DNA of 64,000 nt from Leptodactylus fallax. Taxonomy: Eukaryota > Chordata > Amphibia > Anura > Leptodactylidae. The notes under the pieces were generated by a model. It ran no database searches, was not told where the DNA came from, and saw only the letters and a list, made by a program, of their open reading frames with translations. The number at the start of each line of letters is the position of its first letter. Positions within the stretch are counted from its first letter, which is position 1. A program made the position numbers and the translations under genes. The stretch is taken from contig CAMRHE010000167.1 in assembly GCA_947044405.1 (NCBI GenBank), forward strand, positions 1,657,001-1,721,000. The letters are read 5' to 3'. This document shows, one piece after another, positions 35,488 through 56,852 of the stretch.

Positions 35488-36329
35488 TATATAGCAGGGA
35501 ACCTCTTAACATACATATACACTTATTTTGCACTTTTATCATGGAGATTCTAAAATTTTTCATACGATTGCACAACAATCCAGAACCTGCCAGGTCTTAT
35601 TCATGCCAGATTAATAGATTTTACTGTATTTAAAAGAGAACACAGCAGATAAATGTATATAAACAGCTGATGATATACATTAAATGTATGTAGGCTAATA
35701 ATATGATATGGCTGATAACAGGGAACACTGGATTACAATTACATGGAAAATAAAATGGAGAAAAAGTGCATTTTTAGTTTGGTGTGTTTAGTTGTTTGGT
35801 TTGTACAAGTAAATGACATTGCTTCAATTTGCTTTACCTGTTTGTGCTACACGTCAGAATCTGCATTGCAAAGCCACCACAATTCAATGTAAAACCAAGA
35901 TTTGTGTTCTTTGGAAAACCCTTAATTTAACCATATTTAAATTTCTAGACAATTAAAATGTAAACATTCTTATATATATATAATTAAAAATTTTGCAGTT
36001 TTGCAGAGTAAGGGTATGTTCACATGGAGGAATTTTTTTCAATGGTAGGCAAAGGTCGCAGCAGGACCCTTAAAAAATAAGTGTCCTGCTTGATCTTGCC
36101 ACAGACCCTTTGGCTCAAGACTCTTTCATCTGGGCCTAAAAAGCAGCGGAAAGCCACAACGGAATGCCGATGCCCTGCATCGCCATCCCATTGCGGCTAG
36201 ACCGTGGCCAAATACAGCGGCAGTCACATCAACTCACCTGGGTCTCCAAGTTTTCAGGTCCCTACATGAATAACTTCTCTCACTCAGCTGCATGGGTAGA
36301 TCTACTATCAATTTAAAGTTTACATTTAT

Positions 36330-36420
36330 CTTTTTTTTTTTCATTAGATATCTGCAGGTATTTAAACCCTGTAATAAGTATATAAGGCTGTCACTCTACT
36401 GACTGAGCCACAAGCTCTAC
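36330..36420 (-). mobile_element. tRNA-derived SINE fragment
   Basis: On the minus strand: GTGGCTCAGTCAGTAGAGTG (A-box-like), then GGGTTTAAATACC at the B-box spacing, then an A-rich tail (the T-run at 36330-36341). Too degenerate for a working tRNA. Confidence 0.5.
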
Positions 36421-36683
36421 TAGTTTTAATGGGAGGCATTTTTCTTATACCAAGTTGCAATATATAATGTAATGTAAATAGAGATATCTCTATATAGTAT
36501 TGTACTCTATGGTTCTCTATGCCAGTACATTGCGTGCTTAAAAATATATATTCTAAGCATACAATGCCATATAGAGATATTTCTTTATATATCATAAATA
36601 TGCAGGGAAAGAAAAAGCTTGGTATGAGAAAAATCTTACCTAATAAAAAATATTAAAATAAGGCTTTAGCAATTTTTTTATTA

Positions 36684-36687
<4 letters not shown>

Positions 36688-36720
<33 letters not shown>
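36688..36720. repeat. (TA)n microsatellite
   Basis: About 16 TA units in intergenic DNA. Confidence 0.9.
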
Positions 36721-36724
<4 letters not shown>

Positions 36725-37207
36725 CGCCAAAAAATTATTTAAGGTGATCACTAAATGGTGTAAATAAAAATGGTGCAATTGTTTATTTAAATTTACTAGT
36801 AGCAATCTGGAGTCTAATAATATTATATGGGGTCCGGATATATGTAACTGTGTCCTTTATGAAGGCCATGCCATTCACAAATCACCCTGTGAAAGGTTCT
36901 CCCAGGGTGACGTCTCTGCAGTCAGCACCATAGAGTTGGGATGCAGTGGCACGGAGCATGCTCCATTCAGTGTAGTCATGCAGTGAGCAGGTATTGGGAG
37001 GGTAGAGGGAAGCTCTTGAATTATTAATTCAATGTGTGAGGTTCCAGCAATCAATTTATCACCTATCCTGAGGATGCCACGACTACAGTTTAGTCAGAAC
37101 TGGGAGCAACTTTTGGTGGAGTTGGAAAAATGTTACCGACCTTTACAGTTTGTATATACTGCGGACATTCCGCATAGGTAGCAGTCCAATTGGTAAATAA
37201 TTATGTT

Positions 37208-38762
37208 ATTTATTATGTACTGAGTTACATCCTGTATTATATCATCCAGAGCTCACTATTCTGCTGGAGCAGTCACTGTGTACATACATTACATTACTTA
37301 TCCTGTACTGATCCTGAGTTACATCCTGTATTATACTCCAGAACTGCACTCACTATTCTGCTGGTACAGTCACTGTGTACATATATTACATTACTTATCC
37401 TGTACTGATCCTGAGTTACATCCTGTATTATACTCCAGAGCTGCACTCACTATTCTGCTGGTGCAGTCACTGTGTACATACATTACATTACTTATCCTGT
37501 ACTGATCCTGAGTTACATCCTGTATTATACTCCAGAGCTGCACTCACTATTCTGCTGGTGCAGTCACTGTGTACATACATTACATTACTTATCCTGAACT
37601 GATCCTGAGTTACAGCCTGTATTATACTCCAGAGCTGCACTCACTATTCTGCCGATGCTGTCACTGTGTACATATATTACTTATCCTGTACTGATCCTGA
37701 GTTACATCCTGTATTATACTCCAGAGCTGCACTCACTATTCTGCTGGTACAGTCACTGTGTACATACATTACATTACTTATTCTATATTGATCCTGAGTT
37801 ACATCCTGTATTATACTTCAGAACTGCACTCACTATTCTGCTGGTACCTTCACTGTGTACATACATTACATTACTTATCCTGCACTGATCCCGAGTTACA
37901 TCCTGTATTATACTCCAGAGCTGAACTCACTATTCTGCTGGTACAGTCACTGTGTACATACATTACATTACTTATTCTATATTGATCCTGAGTTACATCC
38001 TGTATTATACTCCAGAGCTGCACTCACTATTCTGCTGGTACAGTCACTGTGTACATACATTACTTATCCTGCACTGATCCCGAGTTACATCCTGTATTAT
38101 ACTCCAGAGCTGAACTCACTATTCTGCTGGTACAGTCACTGTGTACATACATTACATTACTTATTCTATATTGATCCTGAGTTACAGCCTGTATTATACT
38201 CCAGAGCTGCACTCACTATTCTGCTGGTACAGTCACTGTGTACATACATTACATTACTTATTCTATATTGATCCTGAGTTACATCCTGTATTATACTCCA
38301 GAGCTGCACTCACTATTCTGCTGGTACAGTCACTGTGTACATACATTACTTATCCTGCACTGATCCCGAGTTACATCCTGTATTATACTCCAGAGCTGAA
38401 CTCACTATTCTGCTGGTACAGTCACTGTGTACATACATTACATTACTTATTCTATATTGATCCTGAGTTACAGCCTGTATTATACTCCAGAGCTGCACTC
38501 ACTATTCTGCTGGTACAGTCACTGTGTACATACATTACATTACTTATTCTATATTGATCCTGAGTTACATCCTGTATTATACTCCAGAGCTGCACTCACT
38601 ATTCTGCTGGTACAGTCACTGTGTACATACATTACTTATCCTGCACTGATCCCGAGTTACATCCTGTATTATACTCCAGAGCTGAACTCACTATTCTGCT
38701 GGTACAGTCACTGTGTACATACATTACATTACTTATTCTATATTGATCCTGAGTTACATCCC
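37208..38762 (+). repeat. 97-bp satellite, array 1 (about 16 units)
   Basis: Monomer words: GTGTACATACATTACATTAC, TTATCCTGTACTGATCCTGA, CCAGAGCTGCACTCACTATT. Spacing is 97 bp in the left half. From 38049 the monomers run 92, 97, 97 bp, giving a 286-bp higher-order unit (starts 38049, 38335, 38621). The 92-bp variant lacks one ATTAC and carries GCACTGATCCCGAG and CTGAACTC. Open frames of 70-140 codons are repeat artefacts. Confidence 0.95.
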
Positions 38763-38948
38763 CGCCTTCTCTCCAAGCTTCAATCTGAATAGACTGAGAT
38801 CTGGTTCTTGATCCTGAGGTGTCCCTGTTATATGACTTCTGCACTGCACTCATTCATATTGCAATCCTCAAGAAGTGACAGGTGTTCTTTTTACCATGAT
38901 TCTGCTTCATTAATTATCTAATGCATGGAAAGTCAACTACTGCTAAAG

Positions 38949-39235
38949 TTAGCTTCACACTAGCGTTTGGGTCTCCATTCTTCGGGTCTGCTTGGGGACC
39001 CGAAAAACGGAAAACCCTGTCCACTTAAAAAGCAGTTACCCACCCGGTTTCCGCTGATTTTATACTGAAATTGGCGGAGAGAAAAGTCCTGCTTGCAATA
39101 TATAATATATTGTATATAGAGATATATCTATATAGGATAGATAGACAGACAGATATGCTTGCAGGACTTTTCTCTGCACCCACTGTAAGCGGAATGGGGG
39201 ACAGAGTCCCCAAATGCTAGTGCGAACCTAGCGTA
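38949..39235. repeat. Dispersed repeat with TTCACAC-type inverted ends (copy 3)
   Basis: Ends TTAGCTTCACACTAGCGTTT / AAATGCTAGTGCGAACCTAG are imperfect inverted repeats. A short TATATA/GATA microsatellite (39100-39155) interrupts the element between two copies of the word GCTTGCA. Confidence 0.6.
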
Positions 39236-39239
39236 AGTC

Positions 39240-40225
39240 AACTACTATACTTCTGCCCCCATGTACCAGAAATTAGTTACTATACTAGTACCACTTATGT
39301 ACAAGATATATAACTACTATAATACTGACCTTATGTACAAGAATATAACTATAATGCTACTCCTATGTACAAGAATATAACTACTATAATACTGCCCCCT
39401 ATGTACAAGAATATAACTACTATAATACTGCTCCTATGTACAAGAATAGAACTACTATAATACTGCGCCTATGTATAAGAATATAACTACTATAATACTG
39501 CTCCTATGTACAAGAATATAACTACTATAATACTGCGCCTATGTATAAGAATATAACTACTATAATACTGCTCCTATGTACAATAATATAACTACTATAA
39601 TACTGCTCCTATGTACAAGAATATAACTACTATAATACTGCCCCCTATGTACAAGAATATAACTACTATAATACTGCTCCTATGTACAAGAATAGAACTA
39701 CTATAATACTGCTCCTATGTACAAGAATATAACTACTATAATACTGCGCCTATGTATAAGAATATAACTACTATAATACTGCTCCTATGTACAATAATAT
39801 AACTACTATAATACTGCTCCTATGTACAAGAATATAACTACTATAATACTGTGCCTATGTATAAGAATATAACTACTATAATACTGCTCCTATGTACAAG
39901 AATATAACTACTATAATACTGCTCCTATGTACAAGAATATAACTATTATAATACTGCCCCCTATGTACAAGAATATAACTACTATAATACTGCTCCTATG
40001 TACAAGAATATAACTACTATAATACTGACCCCTATGTACAAGAATATAACTACTATAATACTACTCCATGTACAAGAATATAACTACTATAATACTGCCT
40101 CCTATGTACAAGAATATAACTACTATAATACTACCCCCATGCACAAGAATATAACTACTATAATACTACCCCCATGCACAAGAATATAACTACTATAATA
40201 CTACCCCCATGCACAAGAATATATG
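39240..40225 (+). repeat. 35-bp minisatellite (about 27 units)
   Basis: Unit words TATGTACAAGAATATAACTA and CTATAATACTGCTCC; right-hand units read ACCCCCATGCACAAG. 34-36 bp spacing. The same unit occurs in reverse at 30886-30974. Confidence 0.95.
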
Positions 40226-40649
40226 TATGTGATCGACTTTTAGAGAACATCAAGTCACTGTTCTCTCAATCACTTTGAAGTTGCTGTCCAGGGTTTAGGG
40301 CAAACTCTGGGTGTGAAACAAAATTTAAAGACATACTTCATCCAGTCCCGATCCCCTTTCCCTCCTGTGCCAGAACATACCATTCCGGAAGCAGAGAGGT
40401 TCAGATGACTAATGAGACCGGTAAGGAACTGGTGACATAGGTGAGTGATGTCATCGGTCCCTCTCCAGCAACTGTTGATTGGTCTCATTGGTCATGTAAC
40501 CCTCATGGCTTCTGGTGCAATGGGAGGAAAAAAGGAATATGACTGGACAATGGTGCGCTGGGAATAGGTGAATATGTCTTTATGATTTTGTTTTACCCCC
40601 AAATCTTGGACAACACCTTTGACCATGCCTCCCAATCGTCCTGGATTAT

Positions 40650-41062
40650 ACAGGGGAGGGAGGGGGGCAGATGAAGATGATGAAGTGGGACATTAAACTA
40701 GGCAGCAGATGGAGACATTAAACTTTGGGGCAGATTGAGGGAGATATTAAGCTTTGGGGACAGATAAGAGGGGGACATTAAACGGGGGCAGAGTAAGAGG
40801 GACATTAAACTGGGGGCAGATAGAGGAGGACTTTAAACTTTGGTGGCAGATAGAGGGGGACATTTAACTGCGGGGCAGATTGAGTGACATTAAACTGGGG
40901 GCAAACAGAGGGGGACATTAAACTAGGGGCAGGTTAAGAGGGACATTAAACTTTGGGGGCAGATGAAAGATGGACATTAAACTGGGGGCAGATGAAGAGG
41001 GACATTAAACCGGGGGGGGGCAGATGGAGGGGGGGACATTTATCGTTCTAGTTGTCCCCAGT
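40650..41062 (+). repeat. G-rich minisatellite, unit about 30 bp
   Basis: Recurring GGGGCAGAT(A)GAGGG and GGACATTAAACT with variable spacing (26-35 bp). Ends about 360 bp before the TVP23B promoter. G-runs of 4-9 could form quadruplexes. Confidence 0.85.
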
Positions 41063-41419
41063 TTAAACTGGGGCACCAAGAGAGGTACTTTATACTGTGG
41101 GGGCAATAGAAGGAGAACATTATAATGCAGGGGCACAAACAGAAATGGATGGGAATGGGCGGATCTAAAGTACAAGTGGGTAGAGCTAAATTGAAAGTTG
41201 TGAAGTATGCCTTTAACTTTCCTCAGGGGACATGACACGTCCCCTATAGTCACCAGACAGCCCTATCTTAAAATTTCCCCCTATTGATAAATGGATGCCT
41301 GTAGGTGTTCTGCACTTACATAGGTGTACTATGTGCAGTATTATCTCTATACATTAGGGGCCCTGTCAGCCCCCGTCCAGTCATGGCCTCTCTTCCTAGT
41401 TCTGTCACAGGGTAGGAGG

Positions 41420-41536
41420 AGCTTTTCCCGCCTTTTCCGCCGCGTTCACTACACGTCGGGGCCGCGCTTGACAGGACACCGGAAGTGAGTCGTGTACCGG
41501 AAGTGAGCGGCTCCGGAGATCCTGGTCACAGCTCAG
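41420..41536 (+). promoter_or_regulatory. TVP23B promoter and 5' UTR, GC-rich
   Basis: The 117 bp before the TVP23B start are rich in CpG and G+C, in contrast with the AT-rich surroundings. No TATA box is seen. This looks like a TATA-less CpG-type housekeeping promoter; the exact start site cannot be read from sequence. Confidence 0.6.
41479..41504 (+). promoter_or_regulatory. Two tandem ETS-family sites (CCGGAAGTGAG)
   Basis: CCGGAAGTGAG occurs at 41479 and again at 41497, 18 bp apart and 33-58 bp before the TVP23B ATG. This is the high-affinity core for ETS factors such as GABPA/ELK, often placed at the start site of housekeeping genes. Binding is inferred from the match. Confidence 0.6.
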
Positions 41537-49501
<7,965 letters not shown>

Positions 49502-49797
49502 TCCTCCACCTGCACTACGGGGATTATATTTTACCGGTGAGACCTTGAGAACATTCCTTTGTTTGGCTACTTTCTATCATCATACAGTTCTAATTTCTGC
49601 TGATTTTGTCTCAGAACTGTTTTTTATTCTCTCCTGAACTTGGGCTGGATGCTAGTATGGACCTGACAGAGATCTCTGCATGATTGTTGGGATCACTAAT
49701 CGCCCTTTTTGGCAGAGGAGGAGGAGAGTGCCTGTGACTACTGAGGGCAAGATGGCAGCGGTGACATCACGAGCTGTGGAAAACACTGTGCTTTTCT

Positions 49798-49803
49798 ATT
49801 AAA
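49798..49803 (+). terminator. Candidate polyadenylation signal of TVP23B
   Basis: ATTAAA about 300 bp after the TVP23B stop. A canonical AATAAA at 49897-49902 is an alternative. Confidence 0.4.
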
Positions 49804-50040
49804 GCAATACATTTTTGACATAAGAGAAACAATTGGGGCTGGTATGTGGGTGACATGTAAATATCTATATATAGATGTATTAAGATGTTTTATGCAAATA
49901 AATTAATGATTACATAGATGTCTTCTGATTGGTTGATGCAAATCGCGCATGTATTTACTATGAAACATGATCGGCATCTTTTTTAGACACCACAAGATAC
50001 TCATTCTATTTATAGGGATATCCTAGGATTGTAATAACCC

Positions 50041-50401
50041 TTAAGGGGTTTTCTGGGACTTGTATATTGATGAACTGTCCTTAGGATAGGTCATCAATAT
50101 GTGATTGGTGGGGTCTGACACCCAGGACTCCCATCGATCAGCTGTTTAAAGCGGCCTGTTCCCAGTGCTGCTGTTGTCTTGTTTCATCATTCATGTGGTG
50201 CTGTATCTCCGTCCCTTTCAAGTGAATAGCGCTGAGCTCTACCTAGTATTCAGTGAAGAGGTTACAGTGCTCACTAAATGCTGCGGCCTCTGCAACCAGC
50301 TGATCAGTGGGGGTCCAATATGTCAGACCCACACAATAATATATTGGTGACCTGTTCTAGGGATAGATCATCGATATGTAAGTCCTGGAAAATCCCTTTA
50401 A
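50041..50401. mobile_element. TTAA-bounded foldback MITE (copy 3)
   Basis: TTAAGGGGTTTTCTGGGACT at left and GTCCTGGAAAATCCCTTTAA at right; arms of about 100 bp pair, for example GATAGGTCATCAATATGTGA with TATTGGTGACCTGTTCTAGG. The clearest copy of this family. Confidence 0.65.
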
Positions 50402-53400
50402 CAAATATAAAAAATATCAAATCACTTGGGATCTGGCCTCCTCTACTCAGCTGCCTGAAAGGGCTTAACCTGGCTGCAGTACCAGGGACAGGCAATACCG
50501 TACGTACAGTGCTGTGCCTAGCAAACTATCAAAGATTCAGCTGATTTGGAAGGGGCGGTAGTAATTGGACCCTACCAATCAGATATAAATAGAGGGATTT
50601 CAGGAACTAATATTGTTGCCTTAATGGCATTTGGATGATGTACTATTAAAGGGGTATTCCCCTCTTGGCCAAACATGGCCTAGATGAGAATACAATCCCA
50701 ATCACAAGTAGATAGCTGTCACATTTGGCTTTTTCCATATCTCCCAACCACTTCAGGGAGGATAGATAGGCCTCAAAAGACTGCGGTGGGAGAAGCCCTT
50801 TAAAACTGATGACATAAGTGCAGGTCTCCACCTTTGGTTGGCACTTCAAGGGCCGCATTCTCTGAGGACTTCCTGTTTCTGCCTATTGAAGTGCCCAAGG
50901 CGGTATGTCAGCTATGCTGAATAGGGGAGAGACATGTCCACTTTCCAGTGTAAGTGGTTAAATCTGACCTCTTGTTCAGTGTACCCATTCACTGACATCA
51001 AACAGATCATAAAGTAGTAAAGAAGTGAGATGTAAAGTCTGTTTGAAAGTTGCAGAAAATAAGACTCTAAAATTACCTCTAATCTCCAAATCCATTCATC
51101 CTGGCATTTTCTTGTATCACTATGCTTGAAGGTATATATGCAGGGCACCGCAGGCTGTAGATGACCTGTCCTTCTCACATGTATCATTGGGTATATACTG
51201 TTTATCTCCAGAACGTGTGAAGTGTGTCTGCCAGATCTGAGAGACCACAGAAATGAAAGGAATGTTTCTCCAGACCACAGAGGAGAAGCCGCCTGTGCCA
51301 AGGAGAATGTGTCCGAAAATCAGCCTGTCACTGACTGCAAGTATTGGACGCTCCGAGAACAGAATAGGGTTTATATATAAGTGCAAGGGACTCTTAAAGG
51401 GGCTTTACAGTTGTATGCACATAAAGCTGAATCATGGTATTAAGGAAAACTCTGCGACTTTGTATCAATTTCTCATTGTTTTCAAGACCTCTGCTTGTTG
51501 TCAGTGAATTGGAGCATTCTTGTTTTCGCTAGTGTCTGCTCTCTGATGTTCTGGTCCATTAGAGGACCTGAAAATAGTGGGTACATATGGATCCTGACAG
51601 ACCACGTTGACTGTAATGGGGTCCGCCAGGTGTGCTGTGTTTTTAAACTGAAAGCAGCAGCCGAAATAAACGCATGTGCAGGACATTTTTATTTGCCAGC
51701 TTCAGCCGGACATTACGACAAACTCTCCTACAGAGACTGACACAAATATGAACGCAGCCTTAGATATAGAGACTGAAAACCTTGTACGGACATTTTATTT
51801 CTGATGGCCGGGGGGTTTACTGCAAATGTATCCAGTCTCAACAATCTCCAGCGGACTGATACATTTGCTTGCAGGACTATTAGGACTTTGGAAAGGTTTG
51901 TGTTGCTGATCTTATTGAGGATGAGGATTGTCTCAGATGTGAGAAATATTATGGGGTTTACAGCCTCTGAATGATATCATGTATGTTTCCAGTCACACGC
52001 ACAAGCAGAGATCTCTAAATCACATTGTCAAGTGGAAAGTGCCAGAACTGTTCATTATATGGTGATCAACAAAAACTGGAAAACTATGCGAGGTGTGGCC
52101 TCATCCTTAAAAAAAAAAAGAAATGCCATAATTTTTGCTGTTACATGGTTTATGAACACTAGAGGGCGCACAGGCACCTGTCCTCGTACATAAGTGTTAA
52201 AAAGTTCATTAATACAAATTATTAGTGGGTTTTTATGACCAGACTAAATAAGTATCCACCATTTATTTATATTGGCAGATGCTGAGAATCTTTGGGTTTT
52301 TGTTTTTTTTTCATTACATTTTTGAGATTTTCACTTTGTTTTTGATGAGTGTTTGCACAAAAGATTACTGCCTGGAAACAGTCATCAAGCGGGATAACTG
52401 CTGACTTGTTAAGCCCAGAACAACATACATGTATCTTATTAAAGGGGTTTTCCAGATTTATATATTGATTTATGTTTGGGAGAAATGTGATTGTATCGAG
52501 TCCAATACCCATTAAATGCATAGTTTTTTTTAGATGAATTTATGCACCGTGTGGCCTTAAAGGAAGTTTCCAGACAAGACTGACCTCCTGTGTTATGTCT
52601 TGTGCGGTGAGAGAACAGAGCATGATGCAGGCAGTCAAAATACACCAAAGTGAATGGGAAAATTGCTGTTTACACACAAGCTGAAATCCTGGTCAGAACT
52701 TCCCACTACTGAAGGTTTGTTACAGTCGTATTTAGGCAACACCATTCTCTGTGGGCTTAAAGGGGTTGTGCCATTACACAGGATAGTGGATAAGTGTCAG
52801 ATCGCTAGGCATCCGATTGCTGAGACCCCCAGAAATCAGGAAAACGGAGACCCAAAAGTCCCCCTGTATGAAGTCATAGTCCCCTATGAATGAAGCGCCA
52901 CCATGCGTGCGTGACCAGTGCTCCATTCACTTCTGTGGGCTGCCGGGAATTGCAGGAGGGGGGATATATTGGATCCTCTCCTCCTGATCACTGGGAGGCC
53001 TAGCAGTCAAACCCCCAGCGATGTGATACTCTCTATCCTTTTGTTAGGGGATAAGTGGCTGTTATGGTACAACCCCTTTAACATCCTGGACTCCAGACTA
53101 ATATAATTTACCGGTACTGATACATTGTAACAACCCTTCAGTATAGGAAAGATTTACCTCACGGTGGTTTGCCTAGGCTGGATACAATTGTAACAAACCC
53201 AAAGCTGCAAAAAGTCTTTAGTCTATACAGGATTTCAGACTCTGAATGTAAACCAAAAATGTTCCCATTCATTGACACCGAGCAGAGATGTTAAAAAAAA
53301 ACAAAAAAACAAAAGAACAAAAGGGATGAAATAAGACACAAAGGCCCACGTTTAGGAAGACTAGTGCTTCATACACATTGTAAAACGTGGCAGCACCACA

Positions 53401-54870
53401 CCTGTCAGCAGGTTGTCTCTGGTATTGATGCCATCCCTATTCTCTTCACTATCGGACACAACCCATAGGTAAGTGTGGTGAGGTTTGTAGAAGAAGCAGC
53501 CATGTTTTTCTAATTTTGGACAGCCCCTTTGAGCTTAATTTACATGAGTACGGAGGATGACTGTTGCTATACATGTCAGTGCCAACAGAGGGCACCATAG
53601 ACCACAGATCCTGATGTACTTGCTTAGACAAGGGCTGCTCCTCATCTTTCTCACCCTTCTTGCCAGATATTTATCAGCATCTATTAACCATTTGTGTCCC
53701 ATTTCATAAGATTCCTTACAAGTTAGGAAAATCAAAACTGTTGTGCGGAAAGAAAATGTAACCTGCATAGTGGTGTACTGCACCTGTCCAGTGCTGATAA
53801 CCAGTGCTGATAACCAGTGCGACACTGGAAGTCTCTCCTGCACTGCACCTGTGTGTATACGGTAGTATCTATAAAGCTACGACTGCATACTTGGATTGGC
53901 AGGACAGAAGCTGTAAACCTGTTCAGACTTAATACTTCTCACAGCTGAGGGTTTGTTAGTAAGGTCTGCATTCAGTCTGGACAGTTCTCTGCATAATACG
54001 TTCTACATGCACTGATACATTGTATCAAACTGTCAGCACAGGAGAGTGATTTGTGCTGCTGATGTGTTGGTATTGTCTAGGACTGGATACAATTGTAACA
54101 AATCCTCAGTTGTGAGATGTATAAGGTTTGGGTAGGTCTTTGTCATATTTAATACATGCATCTAGAAAACAGTGTGCCCACCCCGCGCCAAAAAACAAGT
54201 GCACCCCTGGAATTCTGTGGTGTAACATGAAGCTTCTGGGCCCCAATGCAAAATGGTGCCATTTACAATAGTGTTATATTTTATGTGGGAGAGGGACCTT
54301 TGGGGCCCCCTCAGGGTCCTGGACCTGGTAATGAGTGCTGCCCCCTATAGATACGCTCTTGCTGGGACTGTTATATGGGTGCAGTGACTGGGGAAAAACT
54401 GGTTGTTAAAGGGCAGTATACATTTTTAAGAGGATAGTCACAGTATTTGTGGATGGTACAGATGACAAATTCTACTATGTTCATACAGATCTTGATAGTA
54501 GTAGTTCCTTATCATGTCCTACTGCACCTATACTGTGCTGTAGGAGTACCTGAAGTACCAAGGATGGGTGCAAAGAAGGTAGAGTGGCTCCGATGGGGCC
54601 CCGCTGTCTATAGCAGCATCTGCACTCTTCATATACTATGTGCAGTCCAGGATTCTCATAATCCTCTGTATTCTCCTCCCTGGACAGGATAAAGCATTAC
54701 ACAAACAGATCCTGTATTAGACACAAGTCCTCCAAGTGCATGACTTCATCCTGGGCACACAGCAAGAGCTGAAATCACTTTCCCATGTCATGCAGAATAA
54801 GTCCCTGGCGACTGCTAAACGTGAAAGGGTGGGGGGCAAAAGTGCTCAACTTCTGTCACCACAGGCATCA
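50402..54870. other. Intergenic, dispersed repeats, no gene seen
   Basis: Holds a short TTAA-bounded unit (50647-50803), a full TTAA foldback (52757-53081), repeated GGATACAATTGTAACAAA words (53180, 54087), a 13-bp triplicate CCAGTGCTGATAA (53790-53820) and a dispersed repeat (54221-54365). I find no exon chain or RNA gene. Confidence 0.6.
52757..53081. mobile_element. TTAA-bounded foldback MITE (copy 4)
   Basis: TTAAAGGGGTTGTGCCATTA at left, TATGGTACAACCCCTTTAA at right; GGATAAGTGTCAG is mirrored by GGGGATAAGTGGC in inverse arrangement. Close to copy 1 at 16109. Confidence 0.6.
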
Positions 54871-54875
54871 GTGTC

Positions 54876-55345
54876 CTGCACCCCAAGTGTGAACGTGCCA
54901 TTATATTGTACCCCAAGTGCCAGCGTATTATCCTGTACCCCAAGTGTCAGCGTGTCATTGCCCTGTACCCCAGGTGTCATTGTGTCATTATCCTGTACCC
55001 CCAAATGTGAACGTACCATTATACTGTACCCCCAAGTGTCAGCGTGTCATTGCCCTGTACCCCCAGTGTCAGCGTGTCATTGCCCTGTACCCCCAAGTGT
55101 CAGCGTGTCATTGCCCTGTACCCCCAGTGTCAGCGTGTCATTGCCCTGTACCCCCAAGTGTCAGCGTGTCATTATCCTGTATCCCAGGTATCAGTGTGTC
55201 ATCATGTACCCCCAAATGTGAACGTGCCACTATACTGTACCCCAAAGTGTCAGCATGTCATTGCCCTGTACCCCGAGTGTCCGCGTGTCATTGTCCTGTA
55301 ACCCGAGTGTGAACGTGTCATTATACTGTACCCTGTACCCCATGT
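54876..55345 (-). repeat. 30-bp minisatellite, diverged array (about 15 units)
   Basis: CCCCAAGTGTCAGCGTGTCA and TTATCCTGTACC words, the reverse complement of the array at 57331. Units vary from 29 to 32 bp and differ at many sites. Confidence 0.9.
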
Positions 55346-55349
55346 GGCA

Positions 55350-56090
55350 TTGTCCTGACCTCTTTCCCCCAACCTCCCCCCCACCCCTTCCCGGTTATAT
55401 CAGGTTCATTTCATATAGTTACTCATACATATGTATACTCACTATATGCAAAGGCATAAGCGCACACATACATGACTACATACATGTGTGTAATTACTAC
55501 ATTATATATCAACTGGTCCTCTTGAGGTAGATATGCACAGGAGAGATTTGCTGAATCTGCATCAGTTATCCTCACCCATGCATATTTGGTCCTGTGTTGG
55601 TTGGGATGTGGGGGGAACATTACGCAAAACAAACCAGTCTTGACCCCCTGATTACAGATATACATACTGTTGACGGATCTGCTGTACTCGCAGGGACGCT
55701 GCCTCGTGTTCTTAACACCATGTGCAGACGGTGCAGTGAATGAGTTTCTGCAGCTGGAAAGTCTCACATTTCACTGGGAAACATGTGAGGAGAGGCAGCC
55801 AGGTCTTGGCAGCTTTATTGTTCATTGCTGTTATTTCTATACATCCCACAGGCTGCGGACCAGAGCACAATAGCAACTTAATATATGGAACACACACATT
55901 ATTATTATTGCGGTCTGCCTGAAGGATTCCCACCCAGCTCCTGAGAATAGTGCAGCAAGTCTTATGTATCACAGAAAAATCTATGTATTTGCTTTTTGAA
56001 GAGGAAATTTCCTAGAAAATATCACTAGAGAAAGCTTAATGCAAACAGTGAACAAGCAGAGAATGCTGGAGCAGAATTATGAATGCTGCT
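55350..56090. other. Intergenic spacer, no gene seen
   Basis: Unique-looking sequence between two tandem arrays. No coding frame with support, no RNA gene. Confidence 0.5.
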
Positions 56091-56852
56091 CTGGAGTATA
56101 ATACTGACTGTAATGGGATCAGTACAGGATGAGTAATGTAATGTATGTACACAGTGACTGCACCAGTAGAATAGTGAGTGCAGCTCTGGAGTATAATACA
56201 GGATGTAACTCAGGATCAGTACAGGATAAGTAATGTAATGTATGTACACAGTGACTGTACCAGCAGAATAGTAAGCGCAGCTCTGGAGTATAATACAGGG
56301 TGTAACTCAGGATCAGTACAGGATAAGTAATGTAATGTATGTACACAGTGACTGTACCAGCAGAATAGTGAGTGCAGCTCTGGAGTATAATACAGGATGT
56401 AACTCAGGATCAGTACAGGATAAGTAATGTAATGTATGTACACAGTGACTGTACCAGCAGAATAGTGAGTGCAGCTCTGGAGTATAATACAGGATGTAAC
56501 TCAGGATCAGTACAGGATAAGTAATGTAATGTATGTACACAGTCACTGCACCAGCAGAATAGTGAGTGCAGCTCTGGAGTATAATACAGGATGTAACTCA
56601 GGATCAGTACAGGATAAGTAATGTAATGTATGTACACAGTGACTGTACCAGCAGAATAGTGAGTGCAGCTCTGGAGTATAATACAGGATGTAACTCAGGA
56701 TCAGTACAGGATAAGTAATGTAATGTATGTACACAGTGACTGCACCAGCAGAATAGTGAGTGCAGCTCTGGAGTATAATACAGGATGTAACTCAGGATCA
56801 GTACAGGATAAGTAATGTAATGTATGTACACAGTGATTGCACCAGCAGAATC
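56090..56852 (-). repeat. 97-bp satellite, array 2 (about 8 units), inverted
   Basis: Same monomer as at 37208 but reverse complement (GCTCTGGAGTATAATACAGG, AGTACAGGATAAGTAATGTA). Even 97-bp spacing without a higher-order period. Units are very similar to each other. Confidence 0.95.

Larger units (their letters stand above)
35490..37200. other. Intergenic, no gene seen
   Basis: AT-rich DNA between FBXW10 and the first 97-bp array. Contains a truncated dispersed repeat (36005-36235), a tRNA-like SINE fragment (36330-36420) and a (TA)n run (36688-36720). No exon or promoter signal recognised. Confidence 0.6.

Noticed and set aside
36330..36420. Possible tRNA gene
   Set aside because: A- and B-box-like words are present but the cloverleaf arms do not pair and an A-tail follows; treated as a SINE fragment.
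37190..38792. Series of 70-140 aa frames (MYIHYITYP... type)
   Set aside because: They repeat every 97 bp with the satellite and occur in all four arrays, in both directions.
39998..40189. 63-aa frame of repeated residues
   Set aside because: Translation of the 35-bp minisatellite.
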